Source of the DNA: Candidatus Fermentibacteraceae bacterium
Lineage (GTDB): Bacteria > Fermentibacterota > Fermentibacteria > Fermentibacterales > JCC-6
NCBI GenBank assembly: GCA_030596465.1
Contig: JAUVJW010000046.1
Span: 1 to 9,926 of the forward strand
Length of the DNA: 9,926 bases
Direction of reading: 5' to 3'
Part shown: positions 1-7,251 of the stretch, in pieces
Position numbering within the stretch: position 1 is the stretch's first letter
How the letters are laid out: every line of letters begins with the position of its first letter
Position numbers and translations under genes: made by a program
Notes under the pieces: model-generated
What the model was told of the DNA's origin: nothing
What the model saw: only the letters and a program-made list of their open reading frames with translations
Database searches by the model: none

Positions 1-2425
1 AAGAGGCGGGCCAGCTTTTCCATCCGGCAGCAAGGTATGAACTTACCTGCCAGGGCCGGACAGTTATGGGTTGTCTGTCCCAACTGGAACTGGCTCCGGC
101 AAACAGATGATCAGTAAGAAAATGCTCAGAGGAAAGAGAGGCCCATGCCGTTTTGCGAATATCTTTTCCTTCCCTGATCTCTGATCTTGTGTTGACCTCA
201 AGGGACAATGAACTTCCCATCCGGCCGTAGTTCAACGACAAACTCCCACCACCGCCGTAGTATTGCTCATCAATGTTGCCGCCGGTGGAAGACAGATCTA
301 TCCAGGCATTCCAGTTCAGGAATCTCGTGTTACTCCTTTTAGACTCTGGATCATAATTCTCACTGCTGATGTACCGCAGCCTGCTCTCCGCGTACTCATA
401 TCCCGGTTCAATTCGCAACGCCTCCAGATATCTGTCCAGGGCTCCTGTTGTGTTTCCCCGGTTTTCCTCAATCAGTCCGAGATAGCAGATTGCATACACT
501 GAGGATGGATTTCCATCAATAACCTCCAGAAGCAGTTCTTCCGCGTTAACCAGTTGATCATCAAACAGATAGGCTTCGGCAAGTGCCGTTGTAAGAGTTT
601 CATCCCAGGCATAATTACCATAAGCTTCCGAAAGCAGCTCTATTGCCTCTCCGGTCATATCCTCCCGGTAATAATAATCGGCAATACGCACAGCAACATG
701 AAAATCATCGGTTTCCTTTTCCGAAGCAAGCAGGTAACACACCATCTGGTTTTCCGGTCTTTCAAGAACTCCGTACAACTCACCAAGGTTGATCAGTTGC
801 CAGGCGGTTTCAGGTGTGGACTGAAATGCCCTTATGGCAAATTCCAGAGCCAGATCAAGATAAGAACCGTCAAATGCACTCCAACCGGCAATAATCCAGG
901 CTTCAGGCCACAGACTCAACATCTCCTCTGCGAGTAAATCTGTGTTTTCCCCTTTGGTGTCCAGGAGTAGTATCCTTTCAGCGGCAACCACCGCGGAATC
1001 TCCGCTGAGGAACAGGTATTGCTCAAGGGAGGAGAGTGACCCGTCAAGCTCACCGGTGATTCTCTGTACTCTTGCCAGATCAAGCCACAGCGGGGAGTAT
1101 TCCTCATCAAGCTCAAGGGCGGCAAGAAAGCAGTGTTCCGCGGAATCGATCAATGATTCAGCCACCGCGATGCTGCCCAGCTCTCCCCATATCCAGGAAT
1201 CATCTTCCTCAAGGGCAAGAAGAGCTTCTCTGTACCATTCAGCAGCGGCATAACTTTCGCCATCAGTATTGAAGAGATCTCCCCTGCGCTGCCATCCGTA
1301 AAGATATTGCGGATCAATTGAAACACTGGTTTCATAAACCTCAGCGGCCTCCGTATACATCCCTCTGTTTTCAAGAACCCAACCCAGCTCACCATACAGC
1401 CACGGTTCAGGGTCAAGTTCTACGCATCTGCGTAAAGCAGACTCGGCCCCTGCCATGTTCTCTTCGGACTCATAGAGAAAGGCAAGTTCCTGCCATGCCC
1501 TGGAGAAATCCGGGGTCTGCTGAACCGCTCGCTCAAGCAGTTCTCTTGCATAAGTCGGATCTGAATCGATTCTAAGCTTGGCAAGCTGGTATAGAGACCA
1601 CGAATTGTTTGGGGTAAATTCAAGAGATTGCTGAAAGAAACTGTCTGCAAGATCCGGTCGGTGTTCCTCCAGCATGCAGGATGCAAGCTGACTCCACGCC
1701 CAGCCGTATTCCGGGTATATCCGCAAAACCTCCCTGTAAACCTTTATAGCTTCTCCATTCCTTTTAACACCCTCAAGAAGAAGCCCGAGATCTGTATACG
1801 CCGATATCCGACTGGGATCGCGCTGAATTGTTTCTCTGTAAACTGCAATGGCACCACCTGTATCTCCGGACTCTTCAAGAACCTGACCATGCTGGTAAAG
1901 AAGAGGGATACAGTCCGGCAGGCGCCGTGTACCCTCTTCCGATGCAATCAGAGCATCGGTAATCTCACCTTCATCAACCAGTGCCATGGATAGAGTAAGC
2001 CACGCCGGACCGAACGAAGAATCTGCCCCAAGTGAAGCATTGGAATAAATCACAGCTCCATAGCTGTTTCCCATGGAGAGCAGCCAGTAACCATACGCCT
2101 CGCTAAGAACAGGATCAGTACCGGTGGCAAGATTGAAAGCGGTGGAGAACAGGCTGTCCATTCTGGCCGAGTCCTGTTCCATACCAACAAAGGCCAGTGC
2201 AGTCCATGTTCTGTAATCGGCACTGTCAAGCACAACCGCATCCATTGCGGTTGCCACAGGATTCCCTGTACCGCTCCCAAACTGCGAGATGGCTTTCACC
2301 GCCAGATCAACAGCTGAATCGCCGTAAGCGAATGATACCTGTTCCATGTTGTCCCAGTTCAACTGAGAGTATTCCTGATACCATTCCACAGGCCAGGCGG
2401 ACAACAATGTCAATAGAAAAATCAA
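1..2425 (-). CDS. Large TPR-repeat protein with C-terminal outer-membrane beta-barrel-like domain (3' end beyond window)
   Basis: The minus-strand frame from a TTG at 2425 stays open for 808 codons and runs off the window at base 1. The TTG overlaps the TGA of the upstream gene (TTGA) and has an AAGGAG eight bases before it; an in-frame TGA lies only nine codons upstream, so the start is well constrained. Residues 1-10 (MIFLLTLLSA) form a short hydrophobic segment that looks like a signal peptide, though it lacks a basic residue. Residues about 170-690 are a run of roughly a dozen TPR-like units, for example near 208-240, 309-340, 341-373 and 643-675, with typical G/A/Y and closing DP positions. 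From about 701 the sequence changes to short alternating strands rich in G, S, W and Y, resembling a DUF481-type outer-membrane barrel. Inferred role: an exported outer-membrane TPR scaffold, perhaps for envelope assembly. Its substrate is unknown, and the barrel call is less sure than the TPR call. Confidence 0.85.
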   Translation of the reverse strand, partial: MIFLLTLLSAWPVEWYQEYSQLNWDNMEQVSFAYGDSAVDLAVKAISQFGSGTGNPVATAMDAVVLDSADYRTWTALAFVGMEQDSARMDSLFSTAFNLATGTDPVLSEAYGYWLLSMGNSYGAVIYSNASLGADSSFGPAWLTLSMALVDEGEITDALIASEEGTRRLPDCIPLLYQHGQVLEESGDTGGAIAVYRETIQRDPSRISAYTDLGLLLEGVKRNGEAIKVYREVLRIYPEYGWAWSQLASCMLEEHRPDLADSFFQQSLEFTPNNSWSLYQLAKLRIDSDPTYARELLERAVQQTPDFSRAWQELAFLYESEENMAGAESALRRCVELDPEPWLYGELGWVLENRGMYTEAAEVYETSVSIDPQYLYGWQRRGDLFNTDGESYAAAEWYREALLALEEDDSWIWGELGSIAVAESLIDSAEHCFLAALELDEEYSPLWLDLARVQRITGELDGSLSSLEQYLFLSGDSAVVAAERILLLDTKGENTDLLAEEMLSLWPEAWIIAGWSAFDGSYLDLALEFAIRAFQSTPETAWQLINLGELYGVLERPENQMVCYLLASEKETDDFHVAVRIADYYYREDMTGEAIELLSEAYGNYAWDETLTTALAEAYLFDDQLVNAEELLLEVIDGNPSSVYAICYLGLIEENRGNTTGALDRYLEALRIEPGYEYAESRLRYISSENYDPESKRSNTRFLNWNAWIDLSSTGGNIDEQYYGGGGSLSLNYGRMGSSLSLEVNTRSEIREGKDIRKTAWASLSSEHFLTDHLFAGASSSWDRQPITVRPWQVSSYLAAGWKSWPAS

Positions 2426-2868
2426 CCTTTTCTCTCCTTGCCGGTTACACTGTCAATTCTTATTGCAATGATGCCTGTTCTTCTCGCCATTTCCTCTGTA
2501 ATCCCGGGAGAGCTGTCCAGATACTTAATACATATCATTTCAAGAACTCTTTTTACCACATCGATATCAGAAACAAAAACAGCGGTTCCCCAGGCAATAA
2601 CACTTTTGTAGTAAGTTGTCTTTTCCTCTACGCTGACTCCATACATTTCATCAAACTCAAGACATACCCAGGGCTCTGTTCTTATTGCCTCTGCTTTTCG
2701 TCCTTCAAGAGCACAGTGGAAATAAACAATACCATTATTGTAAACAAAATTCAGCGGGACTACATAAGGCTCCCCCCTGGAAATCATACCAAGCCTGACC
2801 ACGGAACATTCCATTATGAATTTATCAATTTTATCTCTTGAAGTAATTTCTCTCTCTTCCAGTCTCAC
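2422..2868 (-). CDS. Pyridoxamine 5'-phosphate oxidase-like FMN-binding protein (NimA-type)
   Basis: A 148-residue protein of the small split-barrel flavoprotein family (PNPOx-like; NimA/nitroimidazole-resistance type). Typical family features are visible: an N-terminal helix with SRDKIDKFI (10-18), then GEPYVVPLNFVY (32-43), IVYFHCALEGRKAEAIR (47-63) where the G-R/K-K segment usually contacts flavin phosphate, and YYKSVIAWGTAVFVSD (86-101). The length fits the family. The start is GTG at 2868, directly abutting the TAA of uppP, with a weak GGGGG six bases upstream. Its stop overlaps the TTG of the TPR gene. Members bind FMN or F420-like cofactors and are often annotated as nitroimidazole-resistance or general flavin reductases; the physiological substrate here is not evident. 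No true PdxH assignment is justified because the protein is too short and lacks the PdxH C-terminal region. Its place between envelope genes may only reflect co-transcription. Confidence 0.88.
   Translation of the reverse strand: MRLEEREITSRDKIDKFIMECSVVRLGMISRGEPYVVPLNFVYNNGIVYFHCALEGRKAEAIRTEPWVCLEFDEMYGVSVEEKTTYYKSVIAWGTAVFVSDIDVVKRVLEMICIKYLDSSPGITEEMARRTGIIAIRIDSVTGKERKG
2434..2439 (-). promoter_or_regulatory. Shine-Dalgarno deciding the TTG start of the TPR gene
   Basis: AAGGAG on the minus strand lies eight bases upstream of the TTG at 2425-2423. It is inside the last codons of the preceding FMN-binding gene, so translation of the two genes is probably coupled through the TTGA overlap. 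Confidence 0.7.
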
Positions 2869-3645
2869 TTACTGCCCCCACACTGTAAAAGCCAGCCCCG
2901 CGAGTGCCACAATCCAGCAGTACCAGGCAAAACCGGAGAGTTTTCCCTGTTTCACAAATTTGACAAGAAGAGACAAAGCACCGAATCCCACCACCGCCGA
3001 TACAACGAAACCAGTCATGATGTTACCAAACGGAATACTCCAGTTGGCAGAAGGAAGTTCCTTCACTGCCGCCCCCAGGATGGCCGGTATGGCCAGAAGA
3101 AATGAGAATCGGGCAGCTTCCTCCCGGGAAAACCCCGCGAAAAGACCAGTACAGATGGTTGTCCCGGAGCGGGAAATACCGGGGAGAATTGCAAGAGTTT
3201 GGGCAAGGCCCACAAGCACTCCCCTTTTAAAAGTGATTCCCGATTCCCCGGCGGAAGGAACTCTACCGGAAAAGAAAAGGATTGCTCCTGTAAAAGCCAA
3301 TGCTCCGGAAACGAAAAACATATTACTGCGAAGGCTTTCTATAAAATCACCGAACAGCAAACCCGCAATGGCCACAGGAATCGTTCCCACCGCAAGGGTA
3401 AGACCAAGAACAATACTCTTTTTCTCCCGGAGAATGATACCGCGAAGCAGCGCAATAATATCCTTCCAGTAGAATACAAAAACGGCAACCAGAGTTCCCA
3501 GATGAAGAACAATATCAAAAGCCAACCCGCCCTCAGGAACATCCAGCAGATTTGACGCCAGGGCAAGATGCCCTGAGCTTGAAACCGGCAGAAATTCAGT
3601 CAGACCCTGAACAACAGCCAGAATTGAGGCTTCGAGTGAATTCAT
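2869..3645 (-). CDS. uppP: Undecaprenyl-diphosphatase UppP (BacA)
   Basis: A 258-residue polytopic inner-membrane enzyme that dephosphorylates undecaprenyl diphosphate to undecaprenyl phosphate, recycling the lipid carrier for peptidoglycan and other surface glycans; its activity also underlies bacitracin resistance. The first signature QGLTEFLPVSSSGHL is at 13-27, with the catalytic-type Glu17 and His26 (counterparts of E. coli E21 and H30). The second signature PGISRSGTT is at 155-163, with Arg159 matching E. coli R174. Hydrophobic segments alternate through the whole length as expected, and size is normal for the family. ATG at 3645 overlaps the aspartokinase stop as ATGA, with AGGGAG eight bases upstream. 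The first glutamate of the E. coli signature is Gln13 here, a frequent natural variant. Context with an aspartokinase and glycosyltransferases fits envelope biogenesis. Confidence 0.97.
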   Translation of the reverse strand: MNSLEASILAVVQGLTEFLPVSSSGHLALASNLLDVPEGGLAFDIVLHLGTLVAVFVFYWKDIIALLRGIILREKKSIVLGLTLAVGTIPVAIAGLLFGDFIESLRSNMFFVSGALAFTGAILFFSGRVPSAGESGITFKRGVLVGLAQTLAILPGISRSGTTICTGLFAGFSREEAARFSFLLAIPAILGAAVKELPSANWSIPFGNIMTGFVVSAVVGFGALSLLVKFVKQGKLSGFAWYCWIVALAGLAFTVWGQ

Positions 3646-4838
3646 TCGATAAACTCCCTGTGAAGTTCCCGCAATGCCGTGTCCCTTTGATCAAGAAGAA
3701 CCAGAGCACTTATTGTGGCATGTGAATCCACCGTTTGCAGAGCATTGACATCAACCCGTTCAAGAGCCTCGCAGAACCTGGCCATAACACCCCGGAGTCC
3801 GTGCATTCCCGCACCCACTATGGAAACTTTAACGCAGGGGCCGATGGTTTTGTACAGCAGGCCTGTTGAATCAAGAAGTTGTCTGACCCCGTCTGTGTAT
3901 TCCACTGGTACTGTAAATGCGACTGAACAGCCAAAAACACTGAACATATCCATGGATATCCCGCTGTCTGCAATTTTTCTGAACAGTCCGGCAAAGAAGG
4001 AAGAGGGTTCTCCTGAACCGGTAACAGTAAACCCGGTAACAACATGACCTGCCGCAACGCCAACAATATATCTGGTATCTTCAAGTGGTTTCGCCACCAC
4101 ATTGGTAACCACTTCGCCGGTATGGAAAGATCTGACCTTCAAGGTAAGATCTGATGTCTGAGCAGCCTCAGCAGCTCTGGGATGAACCACTTTGGCACCC
4201 TGCCAGGCCATCTGTCTGAGATCTTCGGCTGAAATCGTGTCCAGCTCCTGCGCGGACGGTACCTTCTCCGGATCAGCAGTGTAAACAGAGTCAACCGTTT
4301 TGTATAAAAGAACCTCATCAGCGTTCAGCGCAATCCCCAGAATCACGGCAGAGGTATCCGTACCCCCCCGGCCCAGTGTATTCAAGTGACCCATTGGAGC
4401 AATGCCCTGAAATCCGGCAATAACCACAACACTGTGATTGGCCAGAGATTCTTCAATTCTGGTAGTATCAATACTTACTATACGGGCGTTGCCTGACACT
4501 CCATCTGTAGCTATCCCGGCTTCCCATCCGGTTAGAGCTTCAGCGCTGATCCCGCTATCGCGAAGAGTAGAAGCCATGACCAGCGCGCTGATAACTTCAC
4601 CGCAGACCATAAGTCTGTCCTTCTCGCGAATGCTTGATCCGGTTGAAACAAGATCCAGAAGGGTATCTGTTGCGTAGGGGTCGCCACTGCTTCCCATGGC
4701 GGATACAACTACGACCAGTTTTTCCGCTTCCCTGAGAAGAGAGTTGCAGTGCTTTGCCGCAGTAGTCCGATTCTGTTCACTGGACAGACTGGTTCCGCCG
4801 AATTTTGCAACCAGCAGTTTCTTCCGCAAGGTTAACAA
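3642..4838 (-). CDS. dapG: Aspartokinase, DapG-type (aspartate kinase with tandem ACT domains)
   Basis: Catalyses ATP-dependent phosphorylation of L-aspartate, the first step towards lysine/DAP, threonine and methionine. The 398-residue sequence has the kinase motif KFGGTS at 12-17, SAMGSSGDPYATD at 46-58, CGEVISA at 79-85, GRGGTDTSA at 156-164 and VYTADP at 185-190, followed by a C-terminal pair of ACT domains (about 265-398) with DSGISMDMF (291-299) and LQTVDSHATISALV (367-380). The GDPYATD insert and the QTVDSHATI ending resemble Bacillus subtilis DapG, the DAP-sensitive isoenzyme, rather than E. coli LysC; the effector cannot be fixed from sequence. Start is TTG at 4838, or TTG at 4829, which sits at better distance from the GGAAGGGAG stretch. 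Either start lies inside the preceding glycosyltransferase gene. The nucleotide-loop segment reads LYKTVDSVYTADP, a mild departure from the usual TDVDGV. Confidence 0.95.
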   Translation of the reverse strand: MLTLRKKLLVAKFGGTSLSSEQNRTTAAKHCNSLLREAEKLVVVVSAMGSSGDPYATDTLLDLVSTGSSIREKDRLMVCGEVISALVMASTLRDSGISAEALTGWEAGIATDGVSGNARIVSIDTTRIEESLANHSVVVIAGFQGIAPMGHLNTLGRGGTDTSAVILGIALNADEVLLYKTVDSVYTADPEKVPSAQELDTISAEDLRQMAWQGAKVVHPRAAEAAQTSDLTLKVRSFHTGEVVTNVVAKPLEDTRYIVGVAAGHVVTGFTVTGSGEPSSFFAGLFRKIADSGISMDMFSVFGCSVAFTVPVEYTDGVRQLLDSTGLLYKTIGPCVKVSIVGAGMHGLRGVMARFCEALERVDVNALQTVDSHATISALVLLDQRDTALRELHREFIE

Positions 4839-5850
4839 ACTCCCTTCCTGTATCGTGCCATGAAAAAAGCTCCCGTGCTTTCATACGGGCACTGTTAGAC
4901 ATTTTTTCTCTCAGTGTTCTGTTGTCAATAAGTTTTTCCAGATATCCTGTGCAACTTTCAACATTTCCAGGTGTTATCAGGTACCCATTATCGCCATGGG
5001 TAACCAGTTCAGGAACTGCTCCGGCATCAACAGCCACAACGGGCAATCCGGCCCACATGGCCTCGGCTACTGCAATTCCATACCCTTCCCAATGTGAAAG
5101 ATTCACAAGAATATGACTCTGATTATACATTGAATAAAGCTCGGCTGTAGAGAGATGACCCGTAAATGTTACCTTTTCTCCCAGCGAATCCGCTTCCTTT
5201 CGAACTGCTTCCGCGTAATTCCTGTCTACTGTATCATCTCCCAGAATGAACAGATGAAAATCACGGTCTGCCAGGCGGGAACATGCCTTCACCAGAGTAA
5301 GCTGATCCTTTCTGGAACAAATTGTACCCACTGAAAGAATTCGCACCGGCAACTGTTTGTTTTCCTGATCAATTTTAAACCTGTCAAAACCAGGCGGAAC
5401 AACACAAAGCCTGTTCTCCGGGATTCCCAGAGAAATTACATCACTTGCGGTACTTCTGCTGTTAACCCATATCTTTTTTCCGCAGGAGAGGAACCACTTG
5501 ACTGTCTTTTTTCTGAAACTGGATACACCTTCGGTTCTGTCATGCCATTCCAGATGATGAACCATGTACAGCACAGGACACCGCAGAACGGGAAGAACCA
5601 GCCTTAGAGGAGCCATAAAACTGTAACTCTTGCTGACCACCAGCAGATCAGGTCTGCTGTTCAATACCCGGCTGAGAACATATAAAGATCCGCGAATCCG
5701 GGTGCCCCGCAGCTTTTCAGGTATTGTTGTAAAATGAATTACATCAACATCATGACCGGCAGAGCGTAAAGCCTCTGCCATCTTAAAATTGAAATAGTAC
5801 CCACCGGTACTGTAATCTTTCAGCCCCAGCATAACAAATGATATTCTCAA
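4777..5850 (-). CDS. GT4-family glycosyltransferase (first gene of the leftward operon)
   Basis: A 357-residue GT-B-fold retaining glycosyltransferase that would move a sugar from a nucleotide-sugar donor to an acceptor, probably at the cytoplasmic face of the inner membrane. The N-terminal strand RISFVML with a GG-containing loop STGGYYFNFKMAEALRSAGH (14-33) is typical of the acceptor domain. The donor domain shows ILSVGTICSRKD (171-182), GHLSTAELYSMY (231-242) and the E-x7-E element EGYGIAVAEAM (255-265; E255 and E263), then VPELVTHGDNGYLI (279-292). Start is TTG at 5850 because it places the first beta strand at residue 2; an ATG seven codons in would cut that strand. The last 62 bases overlap the aspartokinase gene. 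Donor and acceptor cannot be predicted. The overlap suggests obligate co-expression with the aspartokinase/uppP genes. Confidence 0.93.
   Translation of the reverse strand: MRISFVMLGLKDYSTGGYYFNFKMAEALRSAGHDVDVIHFTTIPEKLRGTRIRGSLYVLSRVLNSRPDLLVVSKSYSFMAPLRLVLPVLRCPVLYMVHHLEWHDRTEGVSSFRKKTVKWFLSCGKKIWVNSRSTASDVISLGIPENRLCVVPPGFDRFKIDQENKQLPVRILSVGTICSRKDQLTLVKACSRLADRDFHLFILGDDTVDRNYAEAVRKEADSLGEKVTFTGHLSTAELYSMYNQSHILVNLSHWEGYGIAVAEAMWAGLPVVAVDAGAVPELVTHGDNGYLITPGNVESCTGYLEKLIDNRTLREKMSNSARMKARELFSWHDTGREFVNLAEETAGCKIRRNQSVQ
4840..4849 (-). promoter_or_regulatory. Purine-rich ribosome binding site before the aspartokinase TTG starts
   Basis: The minus strand reads AGGAAGGGAG just before the TTG at 4838. 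The AGGA half is about seven bases from that TTG and the GGGAG half is about ten bases from the second in-frame TTG at 4829-4827, so both starts are possible. The site lies inside the coding sequence of the upstream glycosyltransferase. Confidence 0.55.
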
Positions 5851-5874
5851 TTTTTCTCTTTCGACAAACTTCCT

Positions 5875-5903
5875 CTATACTGTAACAGTACCCGAGAGTA
5901 TAG
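5875..5903. repeat. Nested inverted repeats in the divergent promoter region
   Basis: Two perfect inverted repeats overlap. TACTGT-A-ACAGTA spans 5878-5890 (6-bp arms, one-base centre). CTATACT (5875-5881) pairs with AGTATAG (5897-5903) across a 15-base spacer. The outer arms coincide with the two opposed -10-like hexamers, so the inner palindrome sits between the two putative start regions, a natural place for an operator. A chance occurrence is possible at this arm length. Confidence 0.45.
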
Positions 5904-5979
5904 CCAAGCATCAGATTAAAGTCACACTGCACAGCAGACTCGTGAAGAATTATGTTCGGGCAGATATTCAATTTACACA

Positions 5980-5985
5980 GGGAGG
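5980..5985 (+). promoter_or_regulatory. Shine-Dalgarno GGGAGG choosing a TTG start at 5990
   Basis: GGGAGG ends four bases before TTG 5990-5992. It is the only strong ribosome binding site near the 5' end of the rightward operon and argues against the in-frame GTG at 5942, which would add 16 residues (NYVRADIQF...) without family resemblance. Confidence 0.6.
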
Positions 5986-5989
5986 AAGT

Positions 5990-7249
5990 TTGTCCGCGGA
6001 TAGCGTCTGTATGGTTGTAAAAAACCGCCTTTCAAATGATGCCAGGGTTAAAAAGGAAATGGTCGTTCTTGCCGAAGACGGGTGGCGGGTAACTGTTATC
6101 GCCATGCCAGAACCTTCTGCCCCCGAAGAAGAAAACAGAAATGGCATCCGCATCCTGCGACCACCTGTTTACTCAAAAACAAAAGATAATCTTCGAAGTC
6201 AGGTTGCCCGGGCTTCTGAAAAATCTGACAACTCCCTTAAAGCCGGAATCATCCGATCTCTTAGAAAAAACAAATTGAGAAGATTCATTGCGGATCTCCA
6301 GCGTGATATACCATGGGAAAGAAAACTCAAAAATACCGCCTGGAAGGTAAACGCTGATGTTTACCACGCCAACGACCTGGACACTCTGGAAATCTGTGGC
6401 TCGGTTGCCGTAAAAAGAAATGCCAGACTCGTTTATGACAGCCACGAACTCTGGCTGGAATCATCCAGATATCTTATTGCTACCCATCCCATTAACCGCT
6501 TAAGACTGAAAAGAATAGAGCAGAAGTATGTTCCCCTGGCAGATGCTGTTATCGCGGTTACTCCTTTGCGGGGGCAGAAGATGCGGCAGATGTATCCTTC
6601 AATGAAAAATCTTGAGATTGTGGAGAATGCACCGAAAAAACTCACTGAATTGCCACCCACCGGCAGGCTCCGGGCTATGGTTAACGCTGACCCGGATACA
6701 ATCATCGCACTGTACCAGGGAGTGATCTGCCCTGAAAGAGGGCTTGAAGAACTACTGACAGCAGCAAAACTTACCAGGAATCCCGCTGTAATCTTCGTCA
6801 TCATCGGCATGGATACATGGAACGGAACTCTGCAAAAAATGGCCCTTGACATGGGATTGGAAAACAAGGTTCTGTTTCTTCATCCTGTCCCATCTGAAAA
6901 ACTTCCGGAGATTACTGTAGATGCTGACATGGGGTTTATCCTGTTTAGAAATACCTGCCTGAATCATTACTACTCGCTGCCGAATAAGCTGTATGAATAC
7001 ATGATGGCCGGTGTTCCCATAATATCAAGTAACTTTCCTGAACTGCAGAGAGTTCTCACAACGGTGGAAAGCGGCATCACAGTCAATCCTGATTCGCCTG
7101 AAGCGATCTCCAGCGCAGTAGAAAAACTTGCAGGTGATCCTGCGATGCGGAAAAGAATGAAGGATAATGGCAGAGCAGCAGCCCTGAGCCGCTACAACTG
7201 GAAACCACAGAGCGAGATTCTCCGGGATCTATACAGAAAGCTGAGGTAG
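5990..7249 (+). CDS. GT4-like glycosyltransferase (first gene of the rightward operon)
   Basis: With the TTG start at 5990 the protein has 419 residues and begins near its first beta strand (VCMVVKNRLSNDARVKKE, 6-23), the usual N-terminus of this subfamily. A GTG at 5942 is an in-frame alternative but lacks a ribosome binding site. Visible motifs are YHANDLDTLE (125-134), YDSHELWLESS (149-159), typical of a group of polysaccharide-cluster glycosyltransferases, the donor-domain strand LYQGVICPERGLEELL (241-256), and SLPNKLYEYMMAGVPIISS (329-347) followed by PEL. The last element replaces the classical E-x7-E loop with an N-K-x-x-E-Y form. Presumed action: transfer of an activated sugar onto a lipid-linked or surface glycan at the cytoplasmic membrane. 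Sugar specificity is unknown. The next gene begins three bases after the TAG, so the genes are co-translated. Confidence 0.92.
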   Translation: MSADSVCMVVKNRLSNDARVKKEMVVLAEDGWRVTVIAMPEPSAPEEENRNGIRILRPPVYSKTKDNLRSQVARASEKSDNSLKAGIIRSLRKNKLRRFIADLQRDIPWERKLKNTAWKVNADVYHANDLDTLEICGSVAVKRNARLVYDSHELWLESSRYLIATHPINRLRLKRIEQKYVPLADAVIAVTPLRGQKMRQMYPSMKNLEIVENAPKKLTELPPTGRLRAMVNADPDTIIALYQGVICPERGLEELLTAAKLTRNPAVIFVIIGMDTWNGTLQKMALDMGLENKVLFLHPVPSEKLPEITVDADMGFILFRNTCLNHYYSLPNKLYEYMMAGVPIISSNFPELQRVLTTVESGITVNPDSPEAISSAVEKLAGDPAMRKRMKDNGRAAALSRYNWKPQSEILRDLYRKLR

Positions 7250-7251
7250 AC

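Larger units (their letters stand above)
5851..5989. promoter_or_regulatory. Divergent intergenic control region
   Basis: This is the only non-coding stretch of note in the window and separates the leftward and rightward operons, so both promoters should lie here. A TATACT hexamer occurs on the plus strand at 5876-5881 and on the minus strand at 5902-5897, positioned as opposing -10 elements. For the leftward one a TGTGAC-like -35 lies 18 bases upstream (5926-5921); the rightward one has no good -35, so activator dependence is possible. Promoter calls are by eye and tentative. Confidence 0.4.

Noticed and set aside
554..937. Plus-strand open frame of 127 codons in the left region
   Set aside because: It is fully covered by the minus-strand TPR gene, which is continuous and has repeat structure; the plus frame has no ribosome binding site or known domain.
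1..2425. Degraded region or pseudogene in the first 2.4 kb
   Set aside because: Codon-by-codon reading of the minus strand from TTG 2425 shows no stop or frameshift up to base 1.
2197..2841. Plus-strand open frame of 214 codons
   Set aside because: It lies opposite the well-supported TPR and flavoprotein genes, has no recognisable domain and a biased composition typical of an antisense shadow.
2816..3472. Plus-strand open frame of 218 codons
   Set aside because: It is antisense to uppP, whose family motifs are unmistakable; the plus-strand product is rich in R, P and S with no family features.
5783..5971. Short minus-strand open frame across the divergent region
   Set aside because: It overlaps the first leftward glycosyltransferase in another frame and covers the putative promoters; nothing supports its expression.
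5942..5989. GTG at 5942 as start of the first rightward glycosyltransferase
   Set aside because: It has no ribosome binding site and adds 16 residues not expected before the first beta strand; the TTG at 5990 has GGGAGG just upstream.
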